Shown here one piece after another: positions 25,304 through 35,523 of a stretch of DNA of 64,000 bases; position 1 is the stretch's first letter, and each line of letters starts with the position of its first letter. This DNA comes from Flavobacterium sp. KMS (GTDB lineage: Bacteria > Bacteroidota > Bacteroidia > Flavobacteriales > Flavobacteriaceae), in contig NZ_JSYP01000005.1 of NCBI RefSeq assembly GCF_000813005.1, forward strand, positions 1 through 64,000, read 5' to 3'. The position numbers were made by a program, and so were the translations under genes. Under the pieces are notes generated by a model, which saw nothing but the letters and a program-made list of their open reading frames with translations, was not told the DNA's origin and ran no database searches.

Positions 25304-27679
25304 TTATTCCCGCACTACCTCAACTCTTCGTCTAATTTCATTTCCTAATTCATCTACAACTGTAACATAATGGAATCCGGCAGTCATTACAATAGGTTTT
25401 TCATGAAAAACTTTAGTAACGCCTTTGTACACATTATCTACATACCAAAACAACTGACTTTCTCTTTGTGAATATGCCACTTTAAAAATCACTGGCTGTA
25501 TTTCGCTATTAAAATTTTTGGTCAAATAGATTTTGCTATTGGCTTTAGGATAAATAAAATCCATTGCAGCAGTTTGTGTCCCAACGCAATTATCTCTAAA
25601 TGGCGGCAATGGCATGTATTCTATATGCTTGCTTTTATAATACCAAGCCATTACAGGAGGTAAAACAAACCAATTTTTCACAACCATATTCTCAATACTC
25701 TCGCAACTACTATTTACCTGAAATTTTTCTGTTTGATCCAAATGTACTGTTTTGTGATACGGACAAATAGAAGTCGTTTTTCCTTTTCGGGCAACCCATT
25801 GTTTTATTTTAGGACAACCATCTTTAGCCAAGTGTCCGCTTAAACGACAAACCTCAACCTCATCTAAATCTCCATAAGGTGTTGTAAACCATTTTTGCTT
25901 TGGTAATAAATTAAATACATCAAATAAAATTGGTGCAGCGCTTGTAACCCCTGTTAAAGTTGGTCTTCCCTCACCTGTTGCATTTCCTACCCAAACTCCG
26001 ACTACATATCTGGAATTTGTTCCTATTGCCCAAGCATCGCGATTACCAAAGCTTGTCCCTGTTTTCCAAGCTATTTTAAGCGAACTATCATAAAATTTCC
26101 AAGCTTCATCTCCTTCTGGTCTATTTACCTCTTCCATGGCGTTATACGTTAACCAAATTGACCCCGCGCCTAAGATGTTCTTCTGCGTACTTTCGTCGCC
26201 AAAATCAGACTCAAAATCGTTTTCATAATTTAGTTCAGTAAATTCGTTTGTTCGATATTTACCGTTGCTTTTATTAAAATAATTTATTGTCGAGGACATA
26301 CTCGCATAACTACGACATAAATCCCATAAATTACTTTCGGCTCCGCCAAGAATAAGCGACAATCCATAATGATCTGGCGGTTTGGAAATATTTCTTAATT
26401 TGAATTTTTGCAGTTCTTCATAAAACTTATTTACTCCAAAATCCTGCAACATAAGCACTGAAGGAATATTAAGCGAACGCGATAAAGCACGGTGAGCCGG
26501 AACAGCTCCATCGAATGTCAGATTAAAATTCTGAGGTGTATAACCCGCAATTTGAGTTGGTACATCTGCAACCAGAGTATTGGGTAATATCTCACCATCA
26601 TCGAGCATTGCTGCATATAATAATGGTTTTAAAATACTTCCTGTACTTCTTGGTGCATCTATAATATCAACATCTTTTTGATGATCTCCATCTGTTGGAG
26701 AATTCCCTACATAACTTATCACATTTCTGTTAGAAACATCAATTACTAAAATTGCCAGATTATTAACTTCATTCTGCTTGTATTGATTGTAATAATATTT
26801 TGCGATTTGGTTTACTCTATTTTGCAAAGCAAACTCAACAGTAGTTTTTACTCTCGTTCCCTCTTGATTTTTAGCCACGCGCTGTAATAAATGTGGCGCT
26901 ATTTGTGGCAAATCATAAGGCTTTTTAGGCAAAGGTTCTTCTATCGAGAGTTCATAGGTTTGCTTATCAATAATACCTTCCTGGTTAAGCTTACGCAAAA
27001 GGCGATTCCGTTTCTCTAATAATTTAATTTGATTCTTTCCTGGATAAATTAAACTCGGCGCATTTGGCAAAACCGCCAAAGTTGCATTTTCTGCCCATGA
27101 TAATTGATTGGATTTTACTCCAAAATATCTCCATGAAGCCATTTCTAATCCAACAACATTTCCTCCAAAAGGAGCGTGAGCTGCATATAACTCTAAAATT
27201 TCATCTTTAGAATACCCTAACTCCAATCTTGTTGCAAGAATAACCTCGACTAGTTTTTCAAAATAAGTTCTACCTTTTCCTTTTCTTGATAATCGGATAA
27301 CTTGCTGTGTAAGCGTACTTCCTCCCCTTACAACTTTACCTGCTTTCCTGTTTTGCTTAATTGCATTGACCATTGCAACAGGATTAAATCCGGGATGTTT
27401 ATAGAAATATTCGTCTTCAAAATATACTATACATTTCTTGAATTTATCCGGGACACTATCTTGCGCAGGAAAACGCCATTGTCCGTCACGTGCAATCTTC
27501 GCCCCTAATAATTCTCCTTCCTTACTCTCAATAACTGTAGAATAGGGTTCTTGAAATAATGTTCGTGGCAACGAAAAATAATAAATCACCACTAACAAAA
27601 ATGCTAGTAGTGATTTTATTTTATTCTGTTTAATCCAATTTATAATGCGTTGAAGGAACGCTTTTAATTTATTTTTCAA
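25304..27679 (-). CDS. pbpC: Penicillin-binding protein 1C
   Basis: A 791-residue bifunctional peptidoglycan synthase. A membrane anchor spans residues about 22-38. The GT51 transglycosylase carries EDEYFYKHPG at 88-97 (catalytic Glu) and STLTQQ at 121-126. The transpeptidase carries Ser348-I-L-Lys351, SLN at 402-404 and KTG at 539-541. Residues about 690-791 form the PBP1C-specific C-terminal domain ('IYLTKNFNSEIQPVIFKVAY', 'GFHYVTVVDELGNEIRRRVE'). The gene follows the alpha-2-macroglobulin gene, a linkage also seen for E. coli pbpC and yfhM. Confidence 0.96.
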   Translation of the reverse strand: MKNKLKAFLQRIINWIKQNKIKSLLAFLLVVIYYFSLPRTLFQEPYSTVIESKEGELLGAKIARDGQWRFPAQDSVPDKFKKCIVYFEDEYFYKHPGFNPVAMVNAIKQNRKAGKVVRGGSTLTQQVIRLSRKGKGRTYFEKLVEVILATRLELGYSKDEILELYAAHAPFGGNVVGLEMASWRYFGVKSNQLSWAENATLAVLPNAPSLIYPGKNQIKLLEKRNRLLRKLNQEGIIDKQTYELSIEEPLPKKPYDLPQIAPHLLQRVAKNQEGTRVKTTVEFALQNRVNQIAKYYYNQYKQNEVNNLAILVIDVSNRNVISYVGNSPTDGDHQKDVDIIDAPRSTGSILKPLLYAAMLDDGEILPNTLVADVPTQIAGYTPQNFNLTFDGAVPAHRALSRSLNIPSVLMLQDFGVNKFYEELQKFKLRNISKPPDHYGLSLILGGAESNLWDLCRSYASMSSTINYFNKSNGKYRTNEFTELNYENDFESDFGDESTQKNILGAGSIWLTYNAMEEVNRPEGDEAWKFYDSSLKIAWKTGTSFGNRDAWAIGTNSRYVVGVWVGNATGEGRPTLTGVTSAAPILFDVFNLLPKQKWFTTPYGDLDEVEVCRLSGHLAKDGCPKIKQWVARKGKTTSICPYHKTVHLDQTEKFQVNSSCESIENMVVKNWFVLPPVMAWYYKSKHIEYMPLPPFRDNCVGTQTAAMDFIYPKANSKIYLTKNFNSEIQPVIFKVAYSQRESQLFWYVDNVYKGVTKVFHEKPIVMTAGFHYVTVVDELGNEIRRRVEVVRE

Positions 27680-27784
27680 CGTAGTAATTTATTTAACCGC
27701 AAAGTTCGTAAAGTTTTTTTTGCTCGCAGATTTAGCTGATTCTGCAGATTTTTTCTATCTGCCATGTTAAATCTGTGAGAAACT

Positions 27785-27808
27785 TTACTTCACCACCTCA
27801 ACCCAAAA
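27785..27808 (-). pseudogene. Vestigial second copy of the macroglobulin gene end (codes FWVEVVK-stop)
   Basis: On the minus strand this reads FWVEVVK and a stop, the same peptide and stop that end the macroglobulin gene at 27852-27875, but with different synonymous codons. It lies 44 bases beyond the real stop, inside a repeat-like spacer containing AATCCGTACAATCCGTGG-type words. It looks like an old 3' end displaced by a later insertion, or a diverged duplication. Confidence 0.5.
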
Positions 27809-27851
27809 TCTGTGCGAATCAGTTTAATCCGTACAATCCGTGGTCCATTTT

Positions 27852-30800
27852 TTATTTGACAACCTCTACCCAAAATCCTTTTGTTCTCGCTAAGAATGTA
27901 TTATCATACATTGCTTCGCATTGTAATCCTGGCAAGTAATAATTACCAAGATAAGATGCATTCAATAGGATTTTAAAGACTTTGGTTTCACCGGCTTTTA
28001 ATCCGAAATAGAAATTTGTTCTATCATCACGAATATCGATATAATCGGCAACATTATTGGTTGCATCTCCATAATCGGTGAAACGTGTATTTACAATTTC
28101 GAATCCTGAAGGTAGAATTTGTGATAATGCTACATTTTCTACACGCTCATTTCTTTGGTTTCTAACAGTTACCTCAGCAATAAACTCCGTTCCTTGCGTA
28201 ATTTTAGAAACATTAATTACTCCGCCTTTTCTGTTTTTGAACACTATACCAGCAGATACATCACTCTGAACTACATTTTCTTGTCCTATTGGTAAAATTC
28301 CAGTATTTAATACTCGAACATAAATGGTGTTCTTTTTATTATTTTTTAAAGTGATACTATTTGTACCAGTTTTAACTACTAAGCTTCTGTCAGCAACTGT
28401 TTTTGAAGTTTTTATAACCTGGCTTTTTCCGTCTTTGCTAAACTGTACATCTATTCCTTTAACACCATTGTTCAATGAGAATTTAGACATTGCGTACAAC
28501 GAATAAGCGGTAGTTTGCGTGCTCATCCATCGATCACTTGCCATACTTTTAGCCAGTTTTGTAGCCATCGTAAATGCTTTTTGTTTCTGCCCTAATAATA
28601 ACATTGTTTCCAGAGCCATCGCACGATTTCTATCGCTTGAACCATAGTAGTAATAATTATAACTAGACGATTCGTCATCGATTGTACTACTTAATAACAA
28701 ACTCGAAGCAGCACTTTTTTGCCCAGCTAAAACATACGCTGCAGCCAATCGTAATTTACTTTCGTTAGAGATTCCCTTGGTTTCACGTAATCTGTTCATC
28801 GAAGACAAATCTGAAGAACCTGATAAAGCCAATGTGTACAAACGATACGCTTGCGCCATATCATTCCCGTAACGTGGTTCAAATCGCCATTGTTTTGCTT
28901 CTCTTTGTTGATAAGAAAGCCATTTTGATTTAAAATTAATTGGTAAAACATATCCTTTCTTCTCTGCTTCGATCATAAAATGTCCTGCGTATGAACTTCC
29001 CCAATCATCGGCAATTGAATTTCCTTGCCAGTATGAAAGTCCACCGTTTGGTAATTGAAAACTTCCTAATCTAGTAATTCCTGCTGTAACATTCTTTTGG
29101 ATAAGTTGTTGGCGTGTTGCATCAATATCGGCAACATCATTTAAGAATAATTGCGGAAATACCGATGAAGTTGTTTGCTCTACACATCCATGTGGATACT
29201 GAATAAGAAACTGTAAACGTCCGTTTAAGTTAATCGTTGGCATCGATGACACTTCCAGTTTCGCTTTATTACTTCCCGAAACTCCGAATGTTTTCCACAC
29301 AATTGTCTTAGAACTATTAGGCTCTAAAATAACATCTGTAAAAGTATTCGTTACAGGATTTGGATTCGTCATATCTATTTCGACATCATAAACAGATTTC
29401 TCAGTTCCTGATGTAGCAATAACTTGTACTTTGGCAATTCCGGTTGCACCTCCAACTTCTAGATTAAAATAAGCCATTTTTTCGTCTGGCTGAGCAAATG
29501 TCAATCTTTGAGCAGAGCTTCCTACAACTCTTAAACCATTGCTTGTTTTTATTTGTACAGTAACATTTTTGATGTGTTTTTCCATTGCAAAAATTGTAAC
29601 TGGAAGTGTTACTTTTTCTGATGGAGAAATTTTTCTAGGCAATGAAGCCAATACCATTAACGGACTACGTACTGGAGTTGCTTTCTCGACACTTCCGTAA
29701 GCACTTGTATTCGCATCACCCGCTACAATCATTGTTCGCACTGAACCAATGTATTTAGGCAATTTTACCTGATGTGTTTTCGTTTCACCTTTTCCTAATT
29801 TAAATGGTCCAAGATAAATAACGACTGGTTTAAAGCGATTGGCTTTTTTTGCTTTACCGCCACCTAAATCCTGATCTCCACCAATACTGAAAATCTGATT
29901 TACTTTTCCGCCATAAGCTCCAATAACATCATCATACACATCCCATGTTTTTACACCCAAAGCTTCACGCACATAAAAACTATCCCAAGCGTTTGGTGTT
30001 TTAAATCGGGTTAGATCAAGTAAACCTTCATCGACAACTGCGATTGTATAGGTCATTTCTTTTCCTGATTTCTCGCTTACTTTTATAGGAAATGTTTGTT
30101 CAGGTTTCAATACATCTGGCATTGCAATGCTTGGAGCAAGAATCGTAGTTTTATCAATTACTTCGATAGGGACGATTCCGTACATACGAATTGGTGAATC
30201 ATTCTTAGTCGATGCATGCGGTTGCAAAAGTGTAATATTAAAATACACATTTGGCGCCATCGCTCCTGTAATCGGAACTTCAACCTTAGTTTCTCCTTTT
30301 TGAGTTTTCACCCAAAGTGTCTGTACTACTTTCGATCCATTTTCTATAGAAACCAAAGCGCGTCCTCCTTCGCTTGACGGGAAAGATATTTGTGCTTTTT
30401 CGCCTACTGCATAATTCTTTTTATCTGTAGAAAAAACAAGCATATTAGCTGTAGAAGCGTCTGTATTTCTTGTTTTTCCAGACCATATTGGCCAGTCAAT
30501 ATTTACAGTTAATGCCGATGCGTGTCCGCCAATTTCATCCGAAACACGAATTAAGTAACGTCCCCATTCTTCATCTGTCAAAGCAAATTGAAAACTTCCT
30601 TTTCCGCTTGAATCTGTATTTACAGTAAATGTTTTATATGATGTTGTCGCATTCGACGAATTATAATTGGATAAATTATCACTCGAAGCATCCCACCACC
30701 AGCGCCATTCTGTTTTATACACTTTTACCTCAAGGTTTCTTACGGATTTTGGTCTTCCGTTTTCATCAACTGTAACAATATCAAATCGGTTTTGCTTACG

Positions 30801-33536
30801 AGTTTCCAGCATTCCGTATTTAGTAGGTTCTGGCGATTTTACTCCCACATAAGTATTGTATGGAGAATAAGTTGTCGAGATAACATCGGTACTAAAATCT
30901 CCACCTTCTTCATACACTTTAGTAATAAAAGCTGCTTTTAGCATTCCCGGTGCCTGCCCTTGTAATTTAGGTTCAATGCTTACCGACGCTCTTCCGTTTG
31001 CATCTAGTTTACCTGAAAATATATTAATTTCTTCGGTACTAAACTGGCGTACTAAATCATCAAAAACAAATTTGTCATAGCCTTTAAAAGTCGTGCTTTG
31101 TTGCGAGAATTTCGCTTGCATCTCTACATTCAGATTTTTAGCAATAGCACCATGAAGCCATGTAACTTCCAGGCTACTTGTATTTGGATATGATGAAGAT
31201 AATATTGCTCTCCTGAAAGTATTTTTAATTTTTAAACGATTCGGTTTAATCGTCTCAATTTTTATGCTCTTATAATATTTGGCTCCACCAACGCTTACCA
31301 TTGCTTCCCAATTTCCTGTAGGTGCTTCTGTATCTGTAGGAACTGTAAACGCATAATGGTTTAAGTCATTGGATTTTTGTACGGTTTGATACGTAACTTT
31401 TCCGTTAGGATCGGTTAATCTAAATTTTATCGGATGGGCTTTTGGTAGTTTATTTGCAGCATCATTAAGTATAAATGATAAATACAAATTATCTCCCGGA
31501 CGCCAAACGCCACGTTCGCCGTAAATAAATCCTTTTAATCCTTTTTGCAAGGTTTCTCCAGCAACATCAAAATTACTTACCGACAATGAATTTCCATCGT
31601 CAAGTTTCACGTAAGTCGATTGCGTTCCTAAAGTAACAATAGCAAAATAAGCAAATTTGTCTAACTGAAAAGATGCAATTCCTTCGCTGCTTGTTGCCGC
31701 TGTTGCTAGTTTTTGTTGTTGAAAACTATATAAATCTACTCTTGCATTCGAAACTGGTTCTGTTGTGATTATATTATTTACTACAAATAAATACGATTTA
31801 TTCTCTCCTCTTTTAGTAATCACACCTAAATCTGAAGCTAAAATATTTGTTCCTATTTTGGCATTGTAATAATACGAACCTGTACATGGATCCTGACTTT
31901 CTCTCCATTCGTAATCATCATAATAATAGTCGTCATACGAATTACCGCTATAGTTCACATCATTTTCATCTACATCTTCTTCCTCTTCAGTTTGATCTGT
32001 ATCTGGTTCAGAAGTTTCGCATTTATATAAAGAATATGCTCTCTTGTACGAGAACTCTACTCTATAAATTGCACCTGGTTCTGGAGTTATAATTTTAGAT
32101 AAATCTAATGCATAGGTATTCCACTTCGTCGGATTAACTAATGTATTATCTTTAAGATTAAGCGTTGTTTTAGCAACAGGCTGTGCAACTCGTTTTAGGT
32201 TCTGAGCTCCGTTTAATTCATTATTTTGAAGAAACTGTAATATATTATTTTTATAAATCTTGTAAACTTTTACATCTACCGCCCCAAGATTTACTGCTTC
32301 AAAATTCAGTTTTAAATTATTAGAACTTGGCAAAATTGTTCCGTTTTTTATAAAACGAATGTTTGGTTTTATTTGGTCAAATGAAATCTTCTCCGAATAA
32401 TTCTCTGCCATTTTTCGACCATACTGACTTTCTATCCCTTGAAAAACTTCTAATAATAACTCGCCTGTTACTGTTTGATCAGATACTGGTTCTGGTTCTG
32501 CCGCTACTTCTTCAACAGCATCTTCAACAGCTACCGCAGCACTATCTACACTTACACTCGTTGAGTCTACAGCTACACTTGCTGTATCAACAACTGCAAC
32601 AGCAACGTCATGTACCACTTCTTCAACTGGCTTTTCGTTACTAAAATAAACTTTTAGCGTATTTCCTTGTGTTGAGAATTTTAAATTATTTGTATTTTGT
32701 ATAGCTACCAATCCTTTAAAATCCTGTCCTTTCTCTAATGGTTCTGAGAAATTAATTAATACCGATTGATTGTTTTCATCTGGAATTTCGACTTTAATAA
32801 TTTTAAACTCATTTATTGATGTTATCGGGAAATCCATTTTTCCTTTTTGATCAATGTCAAAATCACTTCCATCATAAGAAATTTCAAGATTACTTACGTC
32901 AGATAAACGCTGAATACTATCTATGATAAACTTAAATTCTTTTCCTGAACTTGCTGCTTTATCAAATTTAATAGTAAGATCTTTTCTGTTATGGCTCGCC
33001 ATAACCAACTTCTTTGCTGTCTCTAAATCTATAACATCGGCTGTTTTTAATACACAATTTAGATACTGATATTCTTTACTATAGGATTGAACATCTAGTG
33101 TATTTACGATAAAATCCTGCTTAACCGTTTTAACAGTAAAGTTGAATTTAGAAAGATCCTTATCATCATCTCCTTTTTTAGGAAGCGTAATTAGTTTATC
33201 TAAATTTAGTGTTACCTGATATTCGGTTCCAGGTTTTAACTTTTTTTCGGGGATAAAAGCAATTGTATTACTCGAGAGCGCTACAACTTTACCATCGACA
33301 CTTGGAGAAATATCGAATAAGTCATTATCTAAAACTTCATTTACTTTCCACTCCTTTTTTTCAAAAGCCAGAACAACGCGTATATCCGATTGAGATGAAA
33401 CTATCCCACCAGTAAAACTCGTTATATATTCTTTGAACAATGAAAAATCAGAATTGAAATCGGCAGCAGATTTCCTGCCACAACCCTGAAAAATAAAAAA
33501 CACAAACAACACGTAAACTAATCCTCTTGTTTTCAA
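27852..33536 (-). CDS. Alpha-2-macroglobulin family lipoprotein
   Basis: A 1894-residue lipoprotein (lipobox FFIFQGC, Cys19), the size and type of bacterial alpha-2-macroglobulins that trap proteases in the periplasm. The thioester motif GCVEQ is intact, with Cys near residue 1451. MG-type domains precede it, including the MG2-like 'GLKGFIYGERGVWRPGDNLY' and the A2M region 'TYTIAVVDEGLLDLTRF'. An alpha-helical thioester domain follows ('GGLSYWQGNSIADDWGSSYA'). Two low-complexity stretches stand out: a Val/Ala/Ser/Asp tract near 300-350 and an acidic/Tyr tract near 520-556. It is followed by pbpC, whose product repairs peptidoglycan. Confidence 0.95.
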   Translation of the reverse strand: MKTRGLVYVLFVFFIFQGCGRKSAADFNSDFSLFKEYITSFTGGIVSSQSDIRVVLAFEKKEWKVNEVLDNDLFDISPSVDGKVVALSSNTIAFIPEKKLKPGTEYQVTLNLDKLITLPKKGDDDKDLSKFNFTVKTVKQDFIVNTLDVQSYSKEYQYLNCVLKTADVIDLETAKKLVMASHNRKDLTIKFDKAASSGKEFKFIIDSIQRLSDVSNLEISYDGSDFDIDQKGKMDFPITSINEFKIIKVEIPDENNQSVLINFSEPLEKGQDFKGLVAIQNTNNLKFSTQGNTLKVYFSNEKPVEEVVHDVAVAVVDTASVAVDSTSVSVDSAAVAVEDAVEEVAAEPEPVSDQTVTGELLLEVFQGIESQYGRKMAENYSEKISFDQIKPNIRFIKNGTILPSSNNLKLNFEAVNLGAVDVKVYKIYKNNILQFLQNNELNGAQNLKRVAQPVAKTTLNLKDNTLVNPTKWNTYALDLSKIITPEPGAIYRVEFSYKRAYSLYKCETSEPDTDQTEEEEDVDENDVNYSGNSYDDYYYDDYEWRESQDPCTGSYYYNAKIGTNILASDLGVITKRGENKSYLFVVNNIITTEPVSNARVDLYSFQQQKLATAATSSEGIASFQLDKFAYFAIVTLGTQSTYVKLDDGNSLSVSNFDVAGETLQKGLKGFIYGERGVWRPGDNLYLSFILNDAANKLPKAHPIKFRLTDPNGKVTYQTVQKSNDLNHYAFTVPTDTEAPTGNWEAMVSVGGAKYYKSIKIETIKPNRLKIKNTFRRAILSSSYPNTSSLEVTWLHGAIAKNLNVEMQAKFSQQSTTFKGYDKFVFDDLVRQFSTEEINIFSGKLDANGRASVSIEPKLQGQAPGMLKAAFITKVYEEGGDFSTDVISTTYSPYNTYVGVKSPEPTKYGMLETRKQNRFDIVTVDENGRPKSVRNLEVKVYKTEWRWWWDASSDNLSNYNSSNATTSYKTFTVNTDSSGKGSFQFALTDEEWGRYLIRVSDEIGGHASALTVNIDWPIWSGKTRNTDASTANMLVFSTDKKNYAVGEKAQISFPSSEGGRALVSIENGSKVVQTLWVKTQKGETKVEVPITGAMAPNVYFNITLLQPHASTKNDSPIRMYGIVPIEVIDKTTILAPSIAMPDVLKPEQTFPIKVSEKSGKEMTYTIAVVDEGLLDLTRFKTPNAWDSFYVREALGVKTWDVYDDVIGAYGGKVNQIFSIGGDQDLGGGKAKKANRFKPVVIYLGPFKLGKGETKTHQVKLPKYIGSVRTMIVAGDANTSAYGSVEKATPVRSPLMVLASLPRKISPSEKVTLPVTIFAMEKHIKNVTVQIKTSNGLRVVGSSAQRLTFAQPDEKMAYFNLEVGGATGIAKVQVIATSGTEKSVYDVEIDMTNPNPVTNTFTDVILEPNSSKTIVWKTFGVSGSNKAKLEVSSMPTINLNGRLQFLIQYPHGCVEQTTSSVFPQLFLNDVADIDATRQQLIQKNVTAGITRLGSFQLPNGGLSYWQGNSIADDWGSSYAGHFMIEAEKKGYVLPINFKSKWLSYQQREAKQWRFEPRYGNDMAQAYRLYTLALSGSSDLSSMNRLRETKGISNESKLRLAAAYVLAGQKSAASSLLLSSTIDDESSSYNYYYYGSSDRNRAMALETMLLLGQKQKAFTMATKLAKSMASDRWMSTQTTAYSLYAMSKFSLNNGVKGIDVQFSKDGKSQVIKTSKTVADRSLVVKTGTNSITLKNNKKNTIYVRVLNTGILPIGQENVVQSDVSAGIVFKNRKGGVINVSKITQGTEFIAEVTVRNQRNERVENVALSQILPSGFEIVNTRFTDYGDATNNVADYIDIRDDRTNFYFGLKAGETKVFKILLNASYLGNYYLPGLQCEAMYDNTFLARTKGFWVEVVK

Positions 33537-33775
33537 TTGAGTATCTAATTAATGGTTACAAAATAATAGTACATATAAAATTTAAGCCATTTAACAATCA
33601 AAACTATATTGATTAAATTAACTTTATATGTAATAAAAGTACTGTAATTTTTAATAACTTTTAAGAAGAAAATTCAGTAACGTTAATTATTTTAACTTTT
33701 GTCGAAGGTTATAAAAAACCAATTAATAAATGTCCTATATTTCGCTCTTTTTAATAATATAAAACATCTAATAGG

Positions 33776-34309
33776 TTGTATAAAGATTCTACAGAAAATG
33801 AATTTATTATAAAAAATAAATCCGTTATCATATACCTTCTAACGATAGTAACTTTTATTATTTTGTTATGTTTTACGGATTACTATGTTTTACCTTCCAC
33901 AAAAACAACGGATGTTGTAACACACTATGCAGTGAGAAACTCAATGAGAGGCAATTATGGATCTAAGCCACAAAAAGTTTCTTGTCATTATTATACACAG
34001 AAGGGGTTTACTTTTTCGACTGTCGAAAATGACATTGAAGAAAATGATATAGAACTTGAGTATTCTTTATTATTTAAATCTGTAACAAAAGTAAAATCAC
34101 AGAAGAATGATTACACTAATCTTCTTTGTAATGATTTAAGTAGTAACGGAATTCAGTTTTACTTTTGCATTGTACTACTTTTTTCGATAGCTATAAGCTT
34201 GAAAATACTTCTCTCTAAAAAGAGTTTTTCTGAAAACACATTTTATAATATAATTTGTTTTAATTCATTTATGATATTCATATGTGTTTACATGACTTAT
34301 CTGTATTAA
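33776..34309 (+). CDS. Small membrane protein of unknown function
   Basis: A 177-residue protein with three hydrophobic segments at about 17-37, 130-148 and 155-176, and a polar region of about 90 residues between the first and second. No ATG exists near the start; the best initiation codon is the TTG at 33776. No family is recognised. It is divergent from the macroglobulin gene. Confidence 0.55.
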   Translation: MYKDSTENEFIIKNKSVIIYLLTIVTFIILLCFTDYYVLPSTKTTDVVTHYAVRNSMRGNYGSKPQKVSCHYYTQKGFTFSTVENDIEENDIELEYSLLFKSVTKVKSQKNDYTNLLCNDLSSNGIQFYFCIVLLFSIAISLKILLSKKSFSENTFYNIICFNSFMIFICVYMTYLY

Positions 34310-34350
34310 ATTAAAAACAACATTATTTATATAATCATTATTTACAACCT

Positions 34351-34983
34351 TTAAAGCTCTACTCCGAGCTTAGACAATACATTATCTAATTCCGTAAAAT
34401 GTTCTTCTGTATTTGCAGCATAAAATAATTGATTATTTGCCATAATCACAATTACATCATCATCATAATTCCCATAAAAATTTATTCCTTCAAGCCATTG
34501 CCTAAATGAAACTCCTTTATTTCGGTAATTTTCAACAACAAAATCTAGCTCATGCTGCTCTAATTCATAAAATGTATTGCATGGAAATTCTAATGCAAAA
34601 CCAGCCTGAAGAAAAGCCATTGCAGTAAAAAATTCCGTTAAGGTTTCTGTTTCCAAGTTCCATTCTTTTCCATCGGCACTCATAAAAACAGGCGGATTCG
34701 ATTTTGACAAATCATCTTTATGAATTCCCCAAACACATGCTCTTTGGTTTTCAGAATAAAATATCAAATAATCATTCTGTTTATAATATTGAAATCGCTC
34801 TGGTATAATTAGTAAATCTTGCGTTTGATTTAAGCTTTGAATCTTACCTAATTCACTATAGTAATCAACAAATACCTCAGGAAGTTGCCCGAAGATATTT
34901 TTAACAATTTGAATTTCATCATTAGTAAAACCATCAGGTTCTGTAATATGAAATAGTTTTTTTATTATTGAAAAATCAGTCAT
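34351..34983 (-). CDS. SMI1/KNR4 (SUKH)-like protein
   Basis: A 210-residue soluble protein. 'GQLPEVFVDYYSELGKIQSL' near residue 31 resembles the SUKH-family core pattern LPxxYxxFYxxxG, and 'YLIFYSENQRACVWGIHKDD' fits the later strands. SUKH proteins are often immunity proteins for toxins of contact-dependent systems, but no toxin gene is adjacent. The match is by pattern only. It lies on the same strand as tadA, 35 bases downstream of it. Confidence 0.5.
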   Translation of the reverse strand: MTDFSIIKKLFHITEPDGFTNDEIQIVKNIFGQLPEVFVDYYSELGKIQSLNQTQDLLIIPERFQYYKQNDYLIFYSENQRACVWGIHKDDLSKSNPPVFMSADGKEWNLETETLTEFFTAMAFLQAGFALEFPCNTFYELEQHELDFVVENYRNKGVSFRQWLEGINFYGNYDDDVIVIMANNQLFYAANTEEHFTELDNVLSKLGVEL

Positions 34984-35018
34984 AATAACTTTTTAATAAG
35001 AATGAAACGGCGACAGAA

Positions 35019-35462
35019 TTATCTTCGCCTTTTAGCAAAAAAACGTTTCATTAAATCCGAAGCTTCATTTGCCATAACACCACGAACAACAACCGTTTTA
35101 GGATGTAGTTGTGTTCCCATTTTTTCGTAACCCCGATGTTCATCACTTGCTCCAAAAACAATTTTAGAAATCTGACTCCAATATAAAGCACCTGCACACA
35201 TCTGACAAGGTTCTAATGTTACATAAAGCGTACAGTCTTTTAGATATTTTCCGCCTAAAAAATTAGCGGCAGCTGTTATCGCTTGCATTTCGGCATGAGC
35301 CGTAACATCATTTAATAATTCGGTTAAATTATGGCTTCTTGCAATGACTTTATTATCAATTACAATAATGGCTCCAACAGGAATTTCATCTTTATCAAAT
35401 GCCATTTCTGCTTCTTGCAAAGCCTTTTTCATAAAATACTCGTCGGTAAAAATATCTATCAT
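35019..35462 (-). CDS. tadA: tRNA-specific adenosine deaminase TadA
   Basis: A 147-residue deaminase that makes inosine at the wobble position of tRNA-Arg. The zinc site is HAEMQAI (His and catalytic Glu) and PCQMCAGAL (two Cys). The start is taken as the ATG at 35462 (MIDIFTDEYF); a longer frame five codons upstream would include the -7 promoter element TATTTTTG at 35467-35474. That leaves almost no leader. Confidence 0.95.
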   Translation of the reverse strand: MIDIFTDEYFMKKALQEAEMAFDKDEIPVGAIIVIDNKVIARSHNLTELLNDVTAHAEMQAITAAANFLGGKYLKDCTLYVTLEPCQMCAGALYWSQISKIVFGASDEHRGYEKMGTQLHPKTVVVRGVMANEASDLMKRFFAKRRR

Positions 35463-35466
35463 AAAA

Positions 35467-35474
35467 CAAAAATA
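35467..35474 (-). promoter_or_regulatory. -7 element directly before tadA
   Basis: TATTTTTG on the minus strand matches TAnnTTTG and lies four bases before the ATG, implying a leaderless or near-leaderless transcript. No -33 TTG is evident. Confidence 0.45.
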
Positions 35475-35523
35475 CATTTTTAAGAAGTAATTTTTATTAC
35501 ATTTATTTTTTGATATTCAAATT

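Noticed and set aside
32363..32644. Leu/Gln-rich plus-strand frame
   Set aside because: Antisense shadow of the low-complexity tract of the macroglobulin gene.
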